From Pseudomonadota bacterium (lineage in GTDB: Bacteria; Myxococcota_A; UBA796; GCA-2862545): DNA of 45,294 bases. The notes under the pieces were generated by a model. That model was not told the DNA's origin. It did not search any database and saw only the letters and a list, made by a program, of their open reading frames with translations. The DNA lies in contig CANNIZ010000036.1 in the NCBI GenBank assembly GCA_947505245.1, positions 1 to 45,294 of the forward strand. The letters run 5' to 3'. The position numbers were made by a program, and so were the translations under genes. Positions 1 to 7,130 of the stretch are shown here, one piece after another (position 1 is the first letter of the stretch; every line of letters begins with the position of its first letter).

Positions 1-704
1 ACGGTTCGCACCACCTCCTGGCGCAGGCGTGCGGCCCGGTCGACCTCCTCGATCGCACCGAAGCGCGAGGCCTCCGCTGATGCGGCGCCGAAGGCGACGA
101 TCAGGTTCGCGCCGATCAAGGACTGGTGGGCCGCGTCGGCGGTCGCGACGCGCGCGCGCTGGGCGGCCTGGCTCGCCTCGCGCACGCCGCGTCCGGCGAG
201 CCAGGACGGCAGCAGCACGGCGGGCAGGAGCACCGGAGCGAACAGCGCGAGCCCAGGTGAGAACCGGGCCGCGACGACGGCGAGCGCGAGCAGTTGCAGC
301 GGGTTGCGCAGGGCGGTGACGAGCGCCGAGACGCCGTACTGGAGCTCGTCCACCTCGCCGAGCAGCATCGAAAGGCGCGGACCGGTCGCGGCCGGACGTT
401 CGACCAGCAGGTGCGCGAACAGGTCCTGGCGCAGGCGGGAGGCAACGCCGAGCGCGACGCCCTTGGTGATCCGCGTGCGGGCGAGGTCCAGGCCCGCCTG
501 CAGGGCGAGCAGCGCCGCGAACGCGGCGGCATTCGCAGCTAGAAGCGTCGAATCGTGATGATCGAGCACCTGCCCGAGCGTCGTGCCGAGCAGCGCGACC
601 GCCGCGCCTGGGATCGAGGCCCCGACGGCGAGCAACAACGCCGCGAGGCCGATCGCGGCGCGGTGTGGCGCGAACAGCCGGAGGTAGCGGGCGAGGCCGC
701 TCAT
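1..704 (-). CDS. ABC exporter transmembrane domain, MsbA-like (partial; runs off the left edge)
   Basis: The reading frame is open from an ATG at 704 to the window edge and translates to about 234 residues starting MSGLARYLRLFAPHR. It has the layout of a type I ABC exporter membrane domain: hydrophobic helices near residues 18-45 and 60-75, then the typical amphipathic stretch RLRQDLFAHLL, then further hydrophobic segments. The nucleotide-binding domain would lie beyond base 1 and is not seen. The start overlaps the stop of the glycosyltransferase gene by 4 nt (ATGA). Because it follows lpxB and a lipid-type glycosyltransferase, a role as lipid A/LPS-core flippase (MsbA) in the inner membrane is a fair inference. 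The sequence alone shows only an exporter-type half-transporter. Confidence 0.75.
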   Translation of the reverse strand, partial: MSGLARYLRLFAPHRAAIGLAALLLAVGASIPGAAVALLGTTLGQVLDHHDSTLLAANAAAFAALLALQAGLDLARTRITKGVALGVASRLRQDLFAHLLVERPAATGPRLSMLLGEVDELQYGVSALVTALRNPLQLLALAVVAARFSPGLALFAPVLLPAVLLPSWLAGRGVREASQAAQRARVATADAAHQSLIGANLIVAFGAASAEASRFGAIEEVDRAARLRQEVVRT

Positions 705-2056
705 GGAACCACCGGGCGAACGGTGAACACCTGCCACCGTGCGACGCGGCGCCCCTCCGCGTCGATCCCGTCCAGATCGTGGGGACCGTCGACGATCTCC
801 CAGTCGTCCCCAATGCAGGTCAGCGGCCCGCTTCGCCGCGGCCTGACGAACAGGGCCTCCTCGCGCGGTGGGGAGTCGGCGCGGGTGAACTCGTCTGGGC
901 GACCGCAGGTGGCCATTCGCCACGCGGGCAGGCCGGCGGTGCGCAGAAACGCGACCTCCTGGTAGCGTTCGGCGAACACGGGCGTCGGGTCCCGAGGCCC
1001 TTCTGAGGCGGCTGGCAGCGCCCAGCTGCGCATCCCATCGACGAGCAGGGCGCCTTCGGCGAACCGGTCGCGGAACGCCGGCGGCGACCACATGACGCCG
1101 AGGGCAGCGAGCGCGAGGAACGCGGTGGAGGCGGCGGCGAGCGTCAGGCCGACCTCGGCGGCGCGGCTCACGCGCGGCCCGGAGCGCGCGAGCAGCAGCA
1201 GCAGCCCGATCCACGCGGGCGCGGGCCAGTGGGCCTCGGGTGGCGCGAACAGCGAGGCAATCACGAACACCAAGAGGGTCCCGAGGCTCGTGGCGACGAG
1301 CACGCGCGTCGGGCGATCCCAGGGGCGCGGCGCGAACACGACGCCGGCAGCGGCGGCCAGCACGAGCACCGGCCCGACGACCCCGAGCTGGTCGAGCGCG
1401 AGCGTGAGGGCTCCGCCGAGGCCGGGGGCGTTCGCATGAACCAGACCCTCGTGCAGCTGGAACGTGAACGACACGCCGTCGTGGGTGGCGTTCCAGGTGA
1501 TGTTTGGAGCGATGAGGACAGCGAACAGACCCAGGCCCGCCCACGGCCACGGCGTCCGCCAGTCCGTGGGACCCGCCGCTGCGATCGCGAGCGGCAGCAC
1601 GGCGAGGCCGGTGTACTTGGAAAGGAACGCGATGCCGGCGCCGAGGCCCGCGGCGAGCCACCACGGACCCCCTGCGAGCGCGCCTGCGAGCGCGAGGCAC
1701 CAGCCAAACAACAGCGGCGCGTCGGGCGTCGCTGCGAACGTGAGGCCGAACAGGGCCGGGCATGCCCACGCCGCGGCCCAGCGGGTGGGCACCGTGGCGA
1801 ACGGCAGCAGCACGAGCGCTGCGAGCGCACCACACACCAGCGCTGGCAGTCTTAGCAGGACGGTCGACGATGAAGACGCCAGCGGGGTGAGCAGCCACGC
1901 GATCATGGGCGGCTGGTCGTAGTAGCCGAGCGCCGGCGCGTCAGCCCAGCAGCGGTAGTACGCCTCGTCTGCGAGCAGACCGACCTGCGAGGCCAACAGG
2001 AGCTTCGCGACCAGGAGGCCTGCGATGACTGCGACCGCGACGGTGCGATCGCTCAC
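701..2056 (-). CDS. GT39/ArnT-like membrane glycosyltransferase
   Basis: This 451-residue multi-span inner-membrane protein has the PMT/ArnT signature near its N-terminus: an Asp-Glu pair at residues 30-31 (LLADEAYYRCWA) followed by GYYDQPPMIAWL. In this superfamily the acidic pair in the first periplasmic loop is catalytic, and the sugar donor is a polyprenyl phosphate. About ten hydrophobic segments follow, then a soluble C-terminal tail of about 110 residues. The start is GTG at 2056, which overlaps the lpxB stop by 4 nt (GTGA). The stop overlaps the ABC gene, so lpxB, this gene and the exporter form one transcript. A sugar or aminosugar modification of lipid A or core is the likely role; the acceptor cannot be told from sequence. 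Confidence 0.82.
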   Translation of the reverse strand: MSDRTVAVAVIAGLLVAKLLLASQVGLLADEAYYRCWADAPALGYYDQPPMIAWLLTPLASSSSTVLLRLPALVCGALAALVLLPFATVPTRWAAAWACPALFGLTFAATPDAPLLFGWCLALAGALAGGPWWLAAGLGAGIAFLSKYTGLAVLPLAIAAAGPTDWRTPWPWAGLGLFAVLIAPNITWNATHDGVSFTFQLHEGLVHANAPGLGGALTLALDQLGVVGPVLVLAAAAGVVFAPRPWDRPTRVLVATSLGTLLVFVIASLFAPPEAHWPAPAWIGLLLLLARSGPRVSRAAEVGLTLAAASTAFLALAALGVMWSPPAFRDRFAEGALLVDGMRSWALPAASEGPRDPTPVFAERYQEVAFLRTAGLPAWRMATCGRPDEFTRADSPPREEALFVRPRRSGPLTCIGDDWEIVDGPHDLDGIDAEGRRVARWQVFTVRPVVP

Positions 2057-3141
2057 GTGCGCGCATTCGCGGCGGCGAGGTGTCGCATCACCACGTCGGC
2101 GGTGCGCTTGATCGCGTCGCCGCGGAGGGGTTCGGTGACCTCACCCAGCGCTCGGCGTTGAACGTCCCCAGCGTCGCCGAGCAGCTTGATCACGGCGTCG
2201 GCGATCGCGCTTGGGTCAAGCGTCTGGAGGTGTTCCGGTACGATGGCTCGCCCTGCGAGCACGTTCGGCAAAGCCAGGTGACGCACGCCGCGCACCAACA
2301 GGCGTCCCAGCAGCCAGGTGAGCGGGTGCGTGCGGTACGTCACCACCATCGGCGTCCCGACCCCGGCGAGCTCGAGGGTGGCGGTGCCGGAGCACGCGAC
2401 GAACGCGTCAGCGACGGCGCCCGCGCTCACCACGTCCGGAAACGCTTCGTAGTCGAGCCCGGACAGGTCGAACGCGTCGATGGTCGGCGCGACGGGGACG
2501 ACGAAGCGCACCCCGGGCAGTCGCTCGCGCAGGATGGCGGCGACCTCGCGGAACACGGGCCACAGCGCCTGGATTTCAGACCGCCGCGAGCCAGGTGCGA
2601 GGCCGATGATCGTCCCAGCATGGGGCGTTCGTCCCGGTCGGGCGACGTCGAGCAGCGGGTGCCCCGTGAACGTCGCTTCGAGCCCCGTGCCCGCGTACAG
2701 CGCGGGCTCCATCGGGAACAGGCACATCAGGGCGTCCACGCTCCGCGCGACGGTGCGGACGCGGCCCGGACGCCAGGCCCAGACCTGGGGGCTCACCCAG
2801 TGGACGACGCGCCTCCCGCGGGCCCTGGCGCGTCGCGCGAGCCACAGGTTCAGGCCGGGGTTGTCCACGGTGAGCACGAGGTCGGCAGGCCAGGTGTCGA
2901 GGGCCCGCAGCACCCGGCGGCTGACGTCGAGCAGCCGCGGCGCGGCCTTGAGCGCCTCCCAAACGCCGACGATGCCGAGCTCTTCGGTGTTTGCTATCGC
3001 GGTCGCGCCGGCTTCGCGCAGCATTGGCCCGCAGATCCCGCGCACCGCGAGGTGGGGATCGCGGCGCTCGATCTCGCGAACGAGCATCGCCGCGAGGCGA
3101 TCGCCGGACGCCTCGCCCGTGCACACGAACAGGCGGGTCAT
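2053..3141 (-). CDS. lpxB: Lipid-A-disaccharide synthase
   Basis: LpxB (GT19) joins UDP-2,3-diacylglucosamine and lipid X to give the beta-1,6 disaccharide of lipid A at the cytoplasmic face of the inner membrane. The 362-residue product carries the family motifs in order: GEASGD (residues 9-14), SPQVWAWRPGR, the FPxE-type motif (here FPMEP), GHPLLD, LAPGSRRSEI and the donor-site SGTATLELAG. The ATG at 3141 gives an N-terminus (MTRLFVCTGEASGD) of the normal form; the frame stays open upstream to 3798, but that part is antisense to the phosphatase gene and looks non-native. It heads the three-gene run lpxB, glycosyltransferase, exporter. In many bacteria lpxA and lpxB adjoin; here a Gfo/Idh gene and a divergent phosphatase separate them. 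Confidence 0.95.
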   Translation of the reverse strand: MTRLFVCTGEASGDRLAAMLVREIERRDPHLAVRGICGPMLREAGATAIANTEELGIVGVWEALKAAPRLLDVSRRVLRALDTWPADLVLTVDNPGLNLWLARRARARGRRVVHWVSPQVWAWRPGRVRTVARSVDALMCLFPMEPALYAGTGLEATFTGHPLLDVARPGRTPHAGTIIGLAPGSRRSEIQALWPVFREVAAILRERLPGVRFVVPVAPTIDAFDLSGLDYEAFPDVVSAGAVADAFVACSGTATLELAGVGTPMVVTYRTHPLTWLLGRLLVRGVRHLALPNVLAGRAIVPEHLQTLDPSAIADAVIKLLGDAGDVQRRALGEVTEPLRGDAIKRTADVVMRHLAAANART

Positions 3142-3168
3142 GCGGGATGCGTTAACGTGCCTGCTCCC

Positions 3169-3834
3169 ATGCGTCAGGCGAAGCGACTGTTGGTCGTGTT
3201 GGTGGCCACGTCGATCCTCGCCGCGGTGGCCGGCGGCGTGGTGCGGGCCCTGCTCCTGTGGTTCGGGCTCGTGATCATCGCGGTGATCGGGGGCATCCTG
3301 CTGAAGCGCCCGGCCTGGATGGGCAAGCGGCCGGACGGGACGTTCCCGTGGTGGTCGCTCGTCGTGTGGGCGCCGTGGCACGTGCTGACGCGCGGCGTCG
3401 CCTCTTTGCAGCGCCGCGTGAGCCCTCCCGGAGCGTCCGACGTCGGCTCTGGCCTGTGGGTGGGCGCGTGGCCGCTCGCCGGGGACGCACCTGCGGACGC
3501 GGCGATCGTCGACCTCACCGCAGAGCTTCCACGCCGCGTCGCGACGCCAGCGTATTTCTGTGCGCCGACCTGGGATCACACCGCCCCCGCGGTCGCTGAC
3601 ATCGAACGGGCGGTCGCGTTTTCGGTCGCCGAGCGACGTCGAGGCCGGCCGGTGTTGATCCACTGCGCGCACGGTCGTGGACGCAGCGCCACAGTCGCTT
3701 GTGCCGTCATGATCGCGCTGGGCGACGCGGCGAGACCCGACGAGGCGTTCGCGAAGATCCGAGCGCGGCGTGCCATCCACATGAACCGGGAACAACACGC
3801 GGCGCTCGAGGAGTGGGCGCGTACGCCGCGGTGA
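3169..3834 (+). CDS. Membrane-anchored dual-specificity/tyrosine phosphatase
   Basis: The 221-residue product has two hydrophobic segments at about 7-24 and 27-45, then a cytoplasmic domain with the PTP loop HCAHGRGRS (Cys166, Arg172 of the CX5R motif). A WDH segment places Asp136 as candidate general acid. This is the compact dual-specificity phosphatase fold, which acts on phosphotyrosine, phosphoserine/threonine or phospholipid; the substrate is not predictable. The ATG at 3169 is the first codon before the hydrophobic segment. Only 27 bp separate it from the divergent lpxB start, so its promoter must lie partly inside lpxB or be shared. It converges on the Gfo/Idh gene with a 15-bp gap. 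A role in envelope signalling or lipid phosphate removal is speculation from context. Confidence 0.82.
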   Translation: MRQAKRLLVVLVATSILAAVAGGVVRALLLWFGLVIIAVIGGILLKRPAWMGKRPDGTFPWWSLVVWAPWHVLTRGVASLQRRVSPPGASDVGSGLWVGAWPLAGDAPADAAIVDLTAELPRRVATPAYFCAPTWDHTAPAVADIERAVAFSVAERRRGRPVLIHCAHGRGRSATVACAVMIALGDAARPDEAFAKIRARRAIHMNREQHAALEEWARTPR

Positions 3835-3849
3835 GGTGGGTCTTAGGGG

Positions 3850-4701
3850 CTAACTTCGGATCGCGTTGGAGATGCGCTCCGCGAGTGCGACGGCGCGGTA
3901 GCCTGCGTCAAAGTCAACGGCGGGGGAGCGTTCTCCGCGCGTGGTCGACACGAACGCGTCCCACTGAGCGGTGAGCCCGTCGCGCGGGTCGTCGTGGGCC
4001 ATCACCTGACCGTCGCGCGTGGCGACTCCGGCGCGCAGGTCCAGGACGGTGGTTTGGCCGCGTTCGAACACGCGCACGACGCGCTCGGGCGTGGCGGCGA
4101 CCCGTGACGCGACGAGGTTCGCGACGAGCCCGTCCGACGTGCGCAGGCGGACGGTGGCCGTGTCGACAAGCCGCCCTTCGTCAGCGACCTCGACGGCATC
4201 AAACCCGGTGACCTCACCCTCGAACCAGTGCAGAACCAGGTCGAGGTCGTGGACCATCAGGTCGAAGATCACGTCCACGTCGGCGCCGCGGCCGCTCGGC
4301 GGTGACATCCGTCGCGCCTCGATGAACCGCGGTCGGACGGCGCCGAGGGCGCGTACGGCGGGGTTGAAGCGCTCGACGTGGCCGACGACGAGTCGCGGGC
4401 TCGCCAGGGTGCGTGCGGCGTGCGCCGCAGCCGCGAGGGGCTTCTCGACGAGGCACCAACGACCCTGGCGGAGGTGGGGACCCGCGAGCTCGACGTGGGT
4501 CGTGGTGGGGGTCGCGATCACCACGGCCTCGACGCCGTCCGGGACCGAGTCGCGAGCCTCGGCGTTCACCCGGGCAGCCAACGCGTGCGCGCGCTCCGGC
4601 ACGGCGTCGATCAGCGCCACCAGCCTGCAGCCGGGATGCTTCGCGATCACACGCGCGTGGTGCTGCCCGATGTGGCCACAGCCAACCAGGGCGACGTCCA
4701 C
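3850..4701 (-). CDS. Gfo/Idh/MocA oxidoreductase next to lpxA (GnnA-like)
   Basis: This is a 283-residue NAD(P)-dependent sugar oxidoreductase. The N-terminal Rossmann motif VGCGHIGQHHA is at residues 6-16, the EKPLA motif is near residue 90, HVERFNP follows, and the substrate-domain motif DLMVHDLDLVLHW contains the family's conserved His. The start is GTG at 4701, directly after the lpxA stop (no intergenic base). In Acidithiobacillus ferrooxidans and Leptospira, GnnA of this family oxidises UDP-GlcNAc at C3, and the aminotransferase GnnB then makes UDP-GlcNAc3N, giving amide-linked lipid A chains. Position in the lpx block suggests GnnA, but no gnnB is in the window. It could instead act on another nucleotide sugar. 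Family call is firm, GnnA call is inference. Confidence 0.8.
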   Translation of the reverse strand: MDVALVGCGHIGQHHARVIAKHPGCRLVALIDAVPERAHALAARVNAEARDSVPDGVEAVVIATPTTTHVELAGPHLRQGRWCLVEKPLAAAAHAARTLASPRLVVGHVERFNPAVRALGAVRPRFIEARRMSPPSGRGADVDVIFDLMVHDLDLVLHWFEGEVTGFDAVEVADEGRLVDTATVRLRTSDGLVANLVASRVAATPERVVRVFERGQTTVLDLRAGVATRDGQVMAHDDPRDGLTAQWDAFVSTTRGERSPAVDFDAGYRAVALAERISNAIRS

Positions 4702-5496
4702 CTACTCGGAGTCCGCCGAAGCCGCGCGACATACGCCGCGGTGCGTCGCCTCGAGGAACGCGAGCATCTCCGCGACCTCGGCGACGGTTCCTTGCTCTTC
4801 GCGAACGCGCGCCATGGAGGCGCGGATCGCGCCCCCGCTGGCGAACAGGGTCCGCCACGCGGCCTTGAGCGCGGTGACCGCGTCGGGCGTGAGGCCTTTG
4901 CGTTTCAGCCCCACGACGTTGAGCCCGAACAACCGCGCCCGGTCGCCCTGAGCGAGCGTAAACGGAGGAACGTCCTGGGCGCACATCGCGCCGGCGCCGA
5001 TCATCGCCAGTCGACCGATGCGCGCGTGCTGATGGACACCCGCGAGCCCGCCGATGATCACGTTGTCGCCCACCTGGACGTGACCGGCGATCGCGGCGGA
5101 ATTTGCGAAGGTGCAGTCGTTGCCAACGAGGCAGTCGTGCGCGACGTGGCTCTGGGCCATGAGGAAATTCCGATCGCCGATGGTGGTGACCCCGCGGCCG
5201 TCCGTGGAGCCGCGGTGCGCCGTCACGAATTCGCGAAACGTGTTGTCGGCCCCGATCACGAGCCGCGTCGTGGAGCCGTCATGTTTTGCGTCTTGCGGCG
5301 GGCCGCCGAGCACGACGTGGGAGGTCAGGTGGTTTCGCGGGCCGATCGAGGTGGGCCCGAACACCACGCAGTGCGGCCCGATCGCGGTGCCCTCTGCGAT
5401 CGTGACCCCGGCGCCGATTACGGCGAACGGTCCAACGTCAACGTCGGCTGCGAGCTCAGCCTTCTTGTCCACGATCGCGGTCTTGTGGATCGGCAC
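4702..5496 (-). CDS. lpxA: UDP-N-acetylglucosamine O-acyltransferase
   Basis: LpxA adds the first 3-hydroxyacyl chain (from acyl-ACP) to UDP-GlcNAc in the cytoplasm. The 264-residue protein is a left-handed beta-helix of hexapeptide repeats (for example IGAGVTIAEGTAIG) with a helical C-terminus. It retains the GGPPQD motif and the catalytic segment HVAHDC (His117, and His120 matching the E. coli catalytic base His125). It also has LAGHV (His139), VHQH (His155) and the FGLNVVGLKRKG donor segment. The residue aligned with the E. coli hydrocarbon-ruler Gly173 is Ala168, so a chain shorter than C14 is possible. The start is GTG at 5496 after a GGGGAGGG ribosome site. It is translationally joined to the downstream Gfo/Idh gene. 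Confidence 0.95.
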   Translation of the reverse strand: MPIHKTAIVDKKAELAADVDVGPFAVIGAGVTIAEGTAIGPHCVVFGPTSIGPRNHLTSHVVLGGPPQDAKHDGSTTRLVIGADNTFREFVTAHRGSTDGRGVTTIGDRNFLMAQSHVAHDCLVGNDCTFANSAAIAGHVQVGDNVIIGGLAGVHQHARIGRLAMIGAGAMCAQDVPPFTLAQGDRARLFGLNVVGLKRKGLTPDAVTALKAAWRTLFASGGAIRASMARVREEQGTVAEVAEMLAFLEATHRGVCRAASADSE

Positions 5497-5543
5497 GTGA
5501 CCCTCCCCGGCGGTGGTTTAACAGCTTCTGCCGGGCGGACGGC

Positions 5544-6947
5544 TCAGTCCTGCTCGCTCGCGACGCCGAGGCCGAATTTCTCGATGCGATACCGCAGCGC
5601 ATACCGCGAGATGCCGAGCAGGCGTGCGGCCGCGGACTGGTTTCCCTCGGTACGATCGAGCGCCTGCGCGAGCAGGCTCCGCTCGACTCCCTCCAGATCG
5701 ACGCCTTCGGGAGGCAGTACAAATGCGGCCGACGCTCCTGTCGCCGCCGTTGAGGTGGGCGAGGACAAGGTCGCGTTTCGCACCTCCGAGGGGAGATCCG
5801 AGGCGTCGATCGTGCCTTCCGTGCCGAGGATGACGACGCGTTCGAGCACGTTTCGCAGCTCGCGAACGTTTCCAGGCCACGGGTAGGCCTCGATAAAGCG
5901 CATGGCGGCGGCCGATACGCCACCGACGCGGCGCCCGAACTGCCTCGAGAACCGGTCGAGAAAGTGCGCGACCAGGGCGGGGATGTCTTCGCGGCGCTCG
6001 CGCAGGGAAGGCAGCTGAAGCGGGATGACGTTGAGGCGGTAGAACAGGTCTTCGCGGAAGCGCCCCTGCTTGACCTCTTCGTGAAGGTTCCGGTTGGTGG
6101 CTGCGATCACGCCGGCGTCGAGAGGGAGGTTGGCGAGGCCGCCCACGCGCTTGAACTTTCGGTTTTCGAGCGCGCGTAGGAGCTTTGCCTGGGTGGCGAG
6201 CGTCATCTCGCCGATCTCGTCCAGGAATACGATCCCCGTGGCGGCGACCTCGAACAGGCCGCGCTTCGTCGCGCGGGCGTCGGTGAACGCGCCACGCTCG
6301 TGGCCGAACAATTCGCTCTCGATCAGCGTCTCGGCGAGCGCCGTGCAGTCGACCTCCACGAACGGACCGCCCTTTCGCGGCCCGCGCGCATGGATCATGC
6401 GGGCGATCACGTCCTTGCCGGTGCCGCTCTCGCCGGTGATCAACACCGTGGGAGCGTCGACGTGCTCGAGCTTTTCGAGCATCGCGAAGACGTCCTTCAA
6501 ACACGGCGCGATGCCGATGAAGTCGCCGTACCCGACTCGGGTGCGATCCCGCAGGTACGCGACCTCGTCTTTGAGGCGATCCTCCTTGACCACCCGGTCG
6601 ATGGCGATCGTGACCTCGCGGAGGTCGAATGGCTTGGCGAGCCACGCCGCAGCGCCCAGACGCGTCGCGCGAATGGCAGAATCCACCGTCGTGTTCGCGG
6701 TGATTACGATGACGGGAACGTTGTTTCCTGACTCGCGAAGGCGTTGCAACACGCCGAGGCCGTCCAGGACCGGCATGTCGAGGTCGAGCAGCACCACGGC
6801 GGGTGCGATCTCGTTGATACGCGCCAGGCCATCTTCACCGTTGACGGCGGGGTGCGCCACGTAGCCGTTCTGATCGAGGTGTTCGCACACCGACCAGCGC
6901 ATCAGTTCGTCGTCGTCTACCACAACGATCGAAGGGCGTTCAATCAC
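5544..6947 (-). CDS. NtrC-family sigma-54-dependent response regulator
   Basis: The 467-residue protein has three parts. The receiver is residues 4-120, with acidic pocket DDD 11-13, phospho-acceptor Asp55 and Lys105. The AAA+ sigma-54 interaction domain is about 140-375, with Walker A GESGTGKD at 172-179, the loop GAFTDA at 219-224 where GAFTGA is usual, and Walker B IVFLDE. A Fis-type helix-turn-helix ends the protein (NQSAAARLLGISRYALRYR). The GTG start at 6947 has a GGAGGA site five bases upstream. It lies 45 bp downstream of ccoS in the same direction, so it may be read from the cco operon. No kinase gene adjoins it. The two -24/-12-like sites upstream of ccoN make the cco region its likeliest target, by inference. 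Confidence 0.93.
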   Translation of the reverse strand: MIERPSIVVVDDDELMRWSVCEHLDQNGYVAHPAVNGEDGLARINEIAPAVVLLDLDMPVLDGLGVLQRLRESGNNVPVIVITANTTVDSAIRATRLGAAAWLAKPFDLREVTIAIDRVVKEDRLKDEVAYLRDRTRVGYGDFIGIAPCLKDVFAMLEKLEHVDAPTVLITGESGTGKDVIARMIHARGPRKGGPFVEVDCTALAETLIESELFGHERGAFTDARATKRGLFEVAATGIVFLDEIGEMTLATQAKLLRALENRKFKRVGGLANLPLDAGVIAATNRNLHEEVKQGRFREDLFYRLNVIPLQLPSLRERREDIPALVAHFLDRFSRQFGRRVGGVSAAAMRFIEAYPWPGNVRELRNVLERVVILGTEGTIDASDLPSEVRNATLSSPTSTAATGASAAFVLPPEGVDLEGVERSLLAQALDRTEGNQSAAARLLGISRYALRYRIEKFGLGVASEQD

Positions 6948-6992
6948 GAGTCCTCCGGTCTACGAGTAGCGCCTTGCCTATCCGATTGGCGA

Positions 6993-7130
6993 TCAGTCGT
7001 CGTGGAGGATTCGCTCGGGAGGATCGTCCAAATCGTCGAACTGGCCGCTCCGTACGCCGTACACGAAGGCGGCTGCGAACACGGCGCCGAGCGCGAGAGC
7101 GATGGGTAGCAGGAAGGCGATCGCGGTCAT
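6993..7130 (-). CDS. ccoS: cbb3 oxidase maturation protein CcoS
   Basis: This 45-residue protein has one N-terminal transmembrane helix (LLPIALALGAVFAAAFVYG) followed by the characteristic CcoS tail, SGQFDDLDDPPERILHDD, in which the SGQFDDLDxP element is typical. CcoS is needed for heme and copper cofactor insertion into the catalytic subunit of cbb3 oxidase. Its ATG overlaps the ccoI stop by 4 nt, which fixes the start. It is the last gene of the cco run. Confidence 0.92.
   Translation of the reverse strand: MTAIAFLLPIALALGAVFAAAFVYGVRSGQFDDLDDPPERILHDD

Noticed and set aside
116..532. Arg/Cys/Ser-rich frame on the minus strand at the left edge
   Set aside because: Another frame of the same strand gives a coherent ABC exporter membrane domain through to the edge.
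2080..3168. Upstream extension of the phosphatase on the plus strand
   Set aside because: Antisense to lpxB and lacking domain motifs; the membrane segments begin just after ATG 3169.
3142..3798. N-terminal extension of lpxB
   Set aside because: Antisense to the phosphatase gene with no similarity to LpxB; the normal GEASGD distance is reached from ATG 3141.
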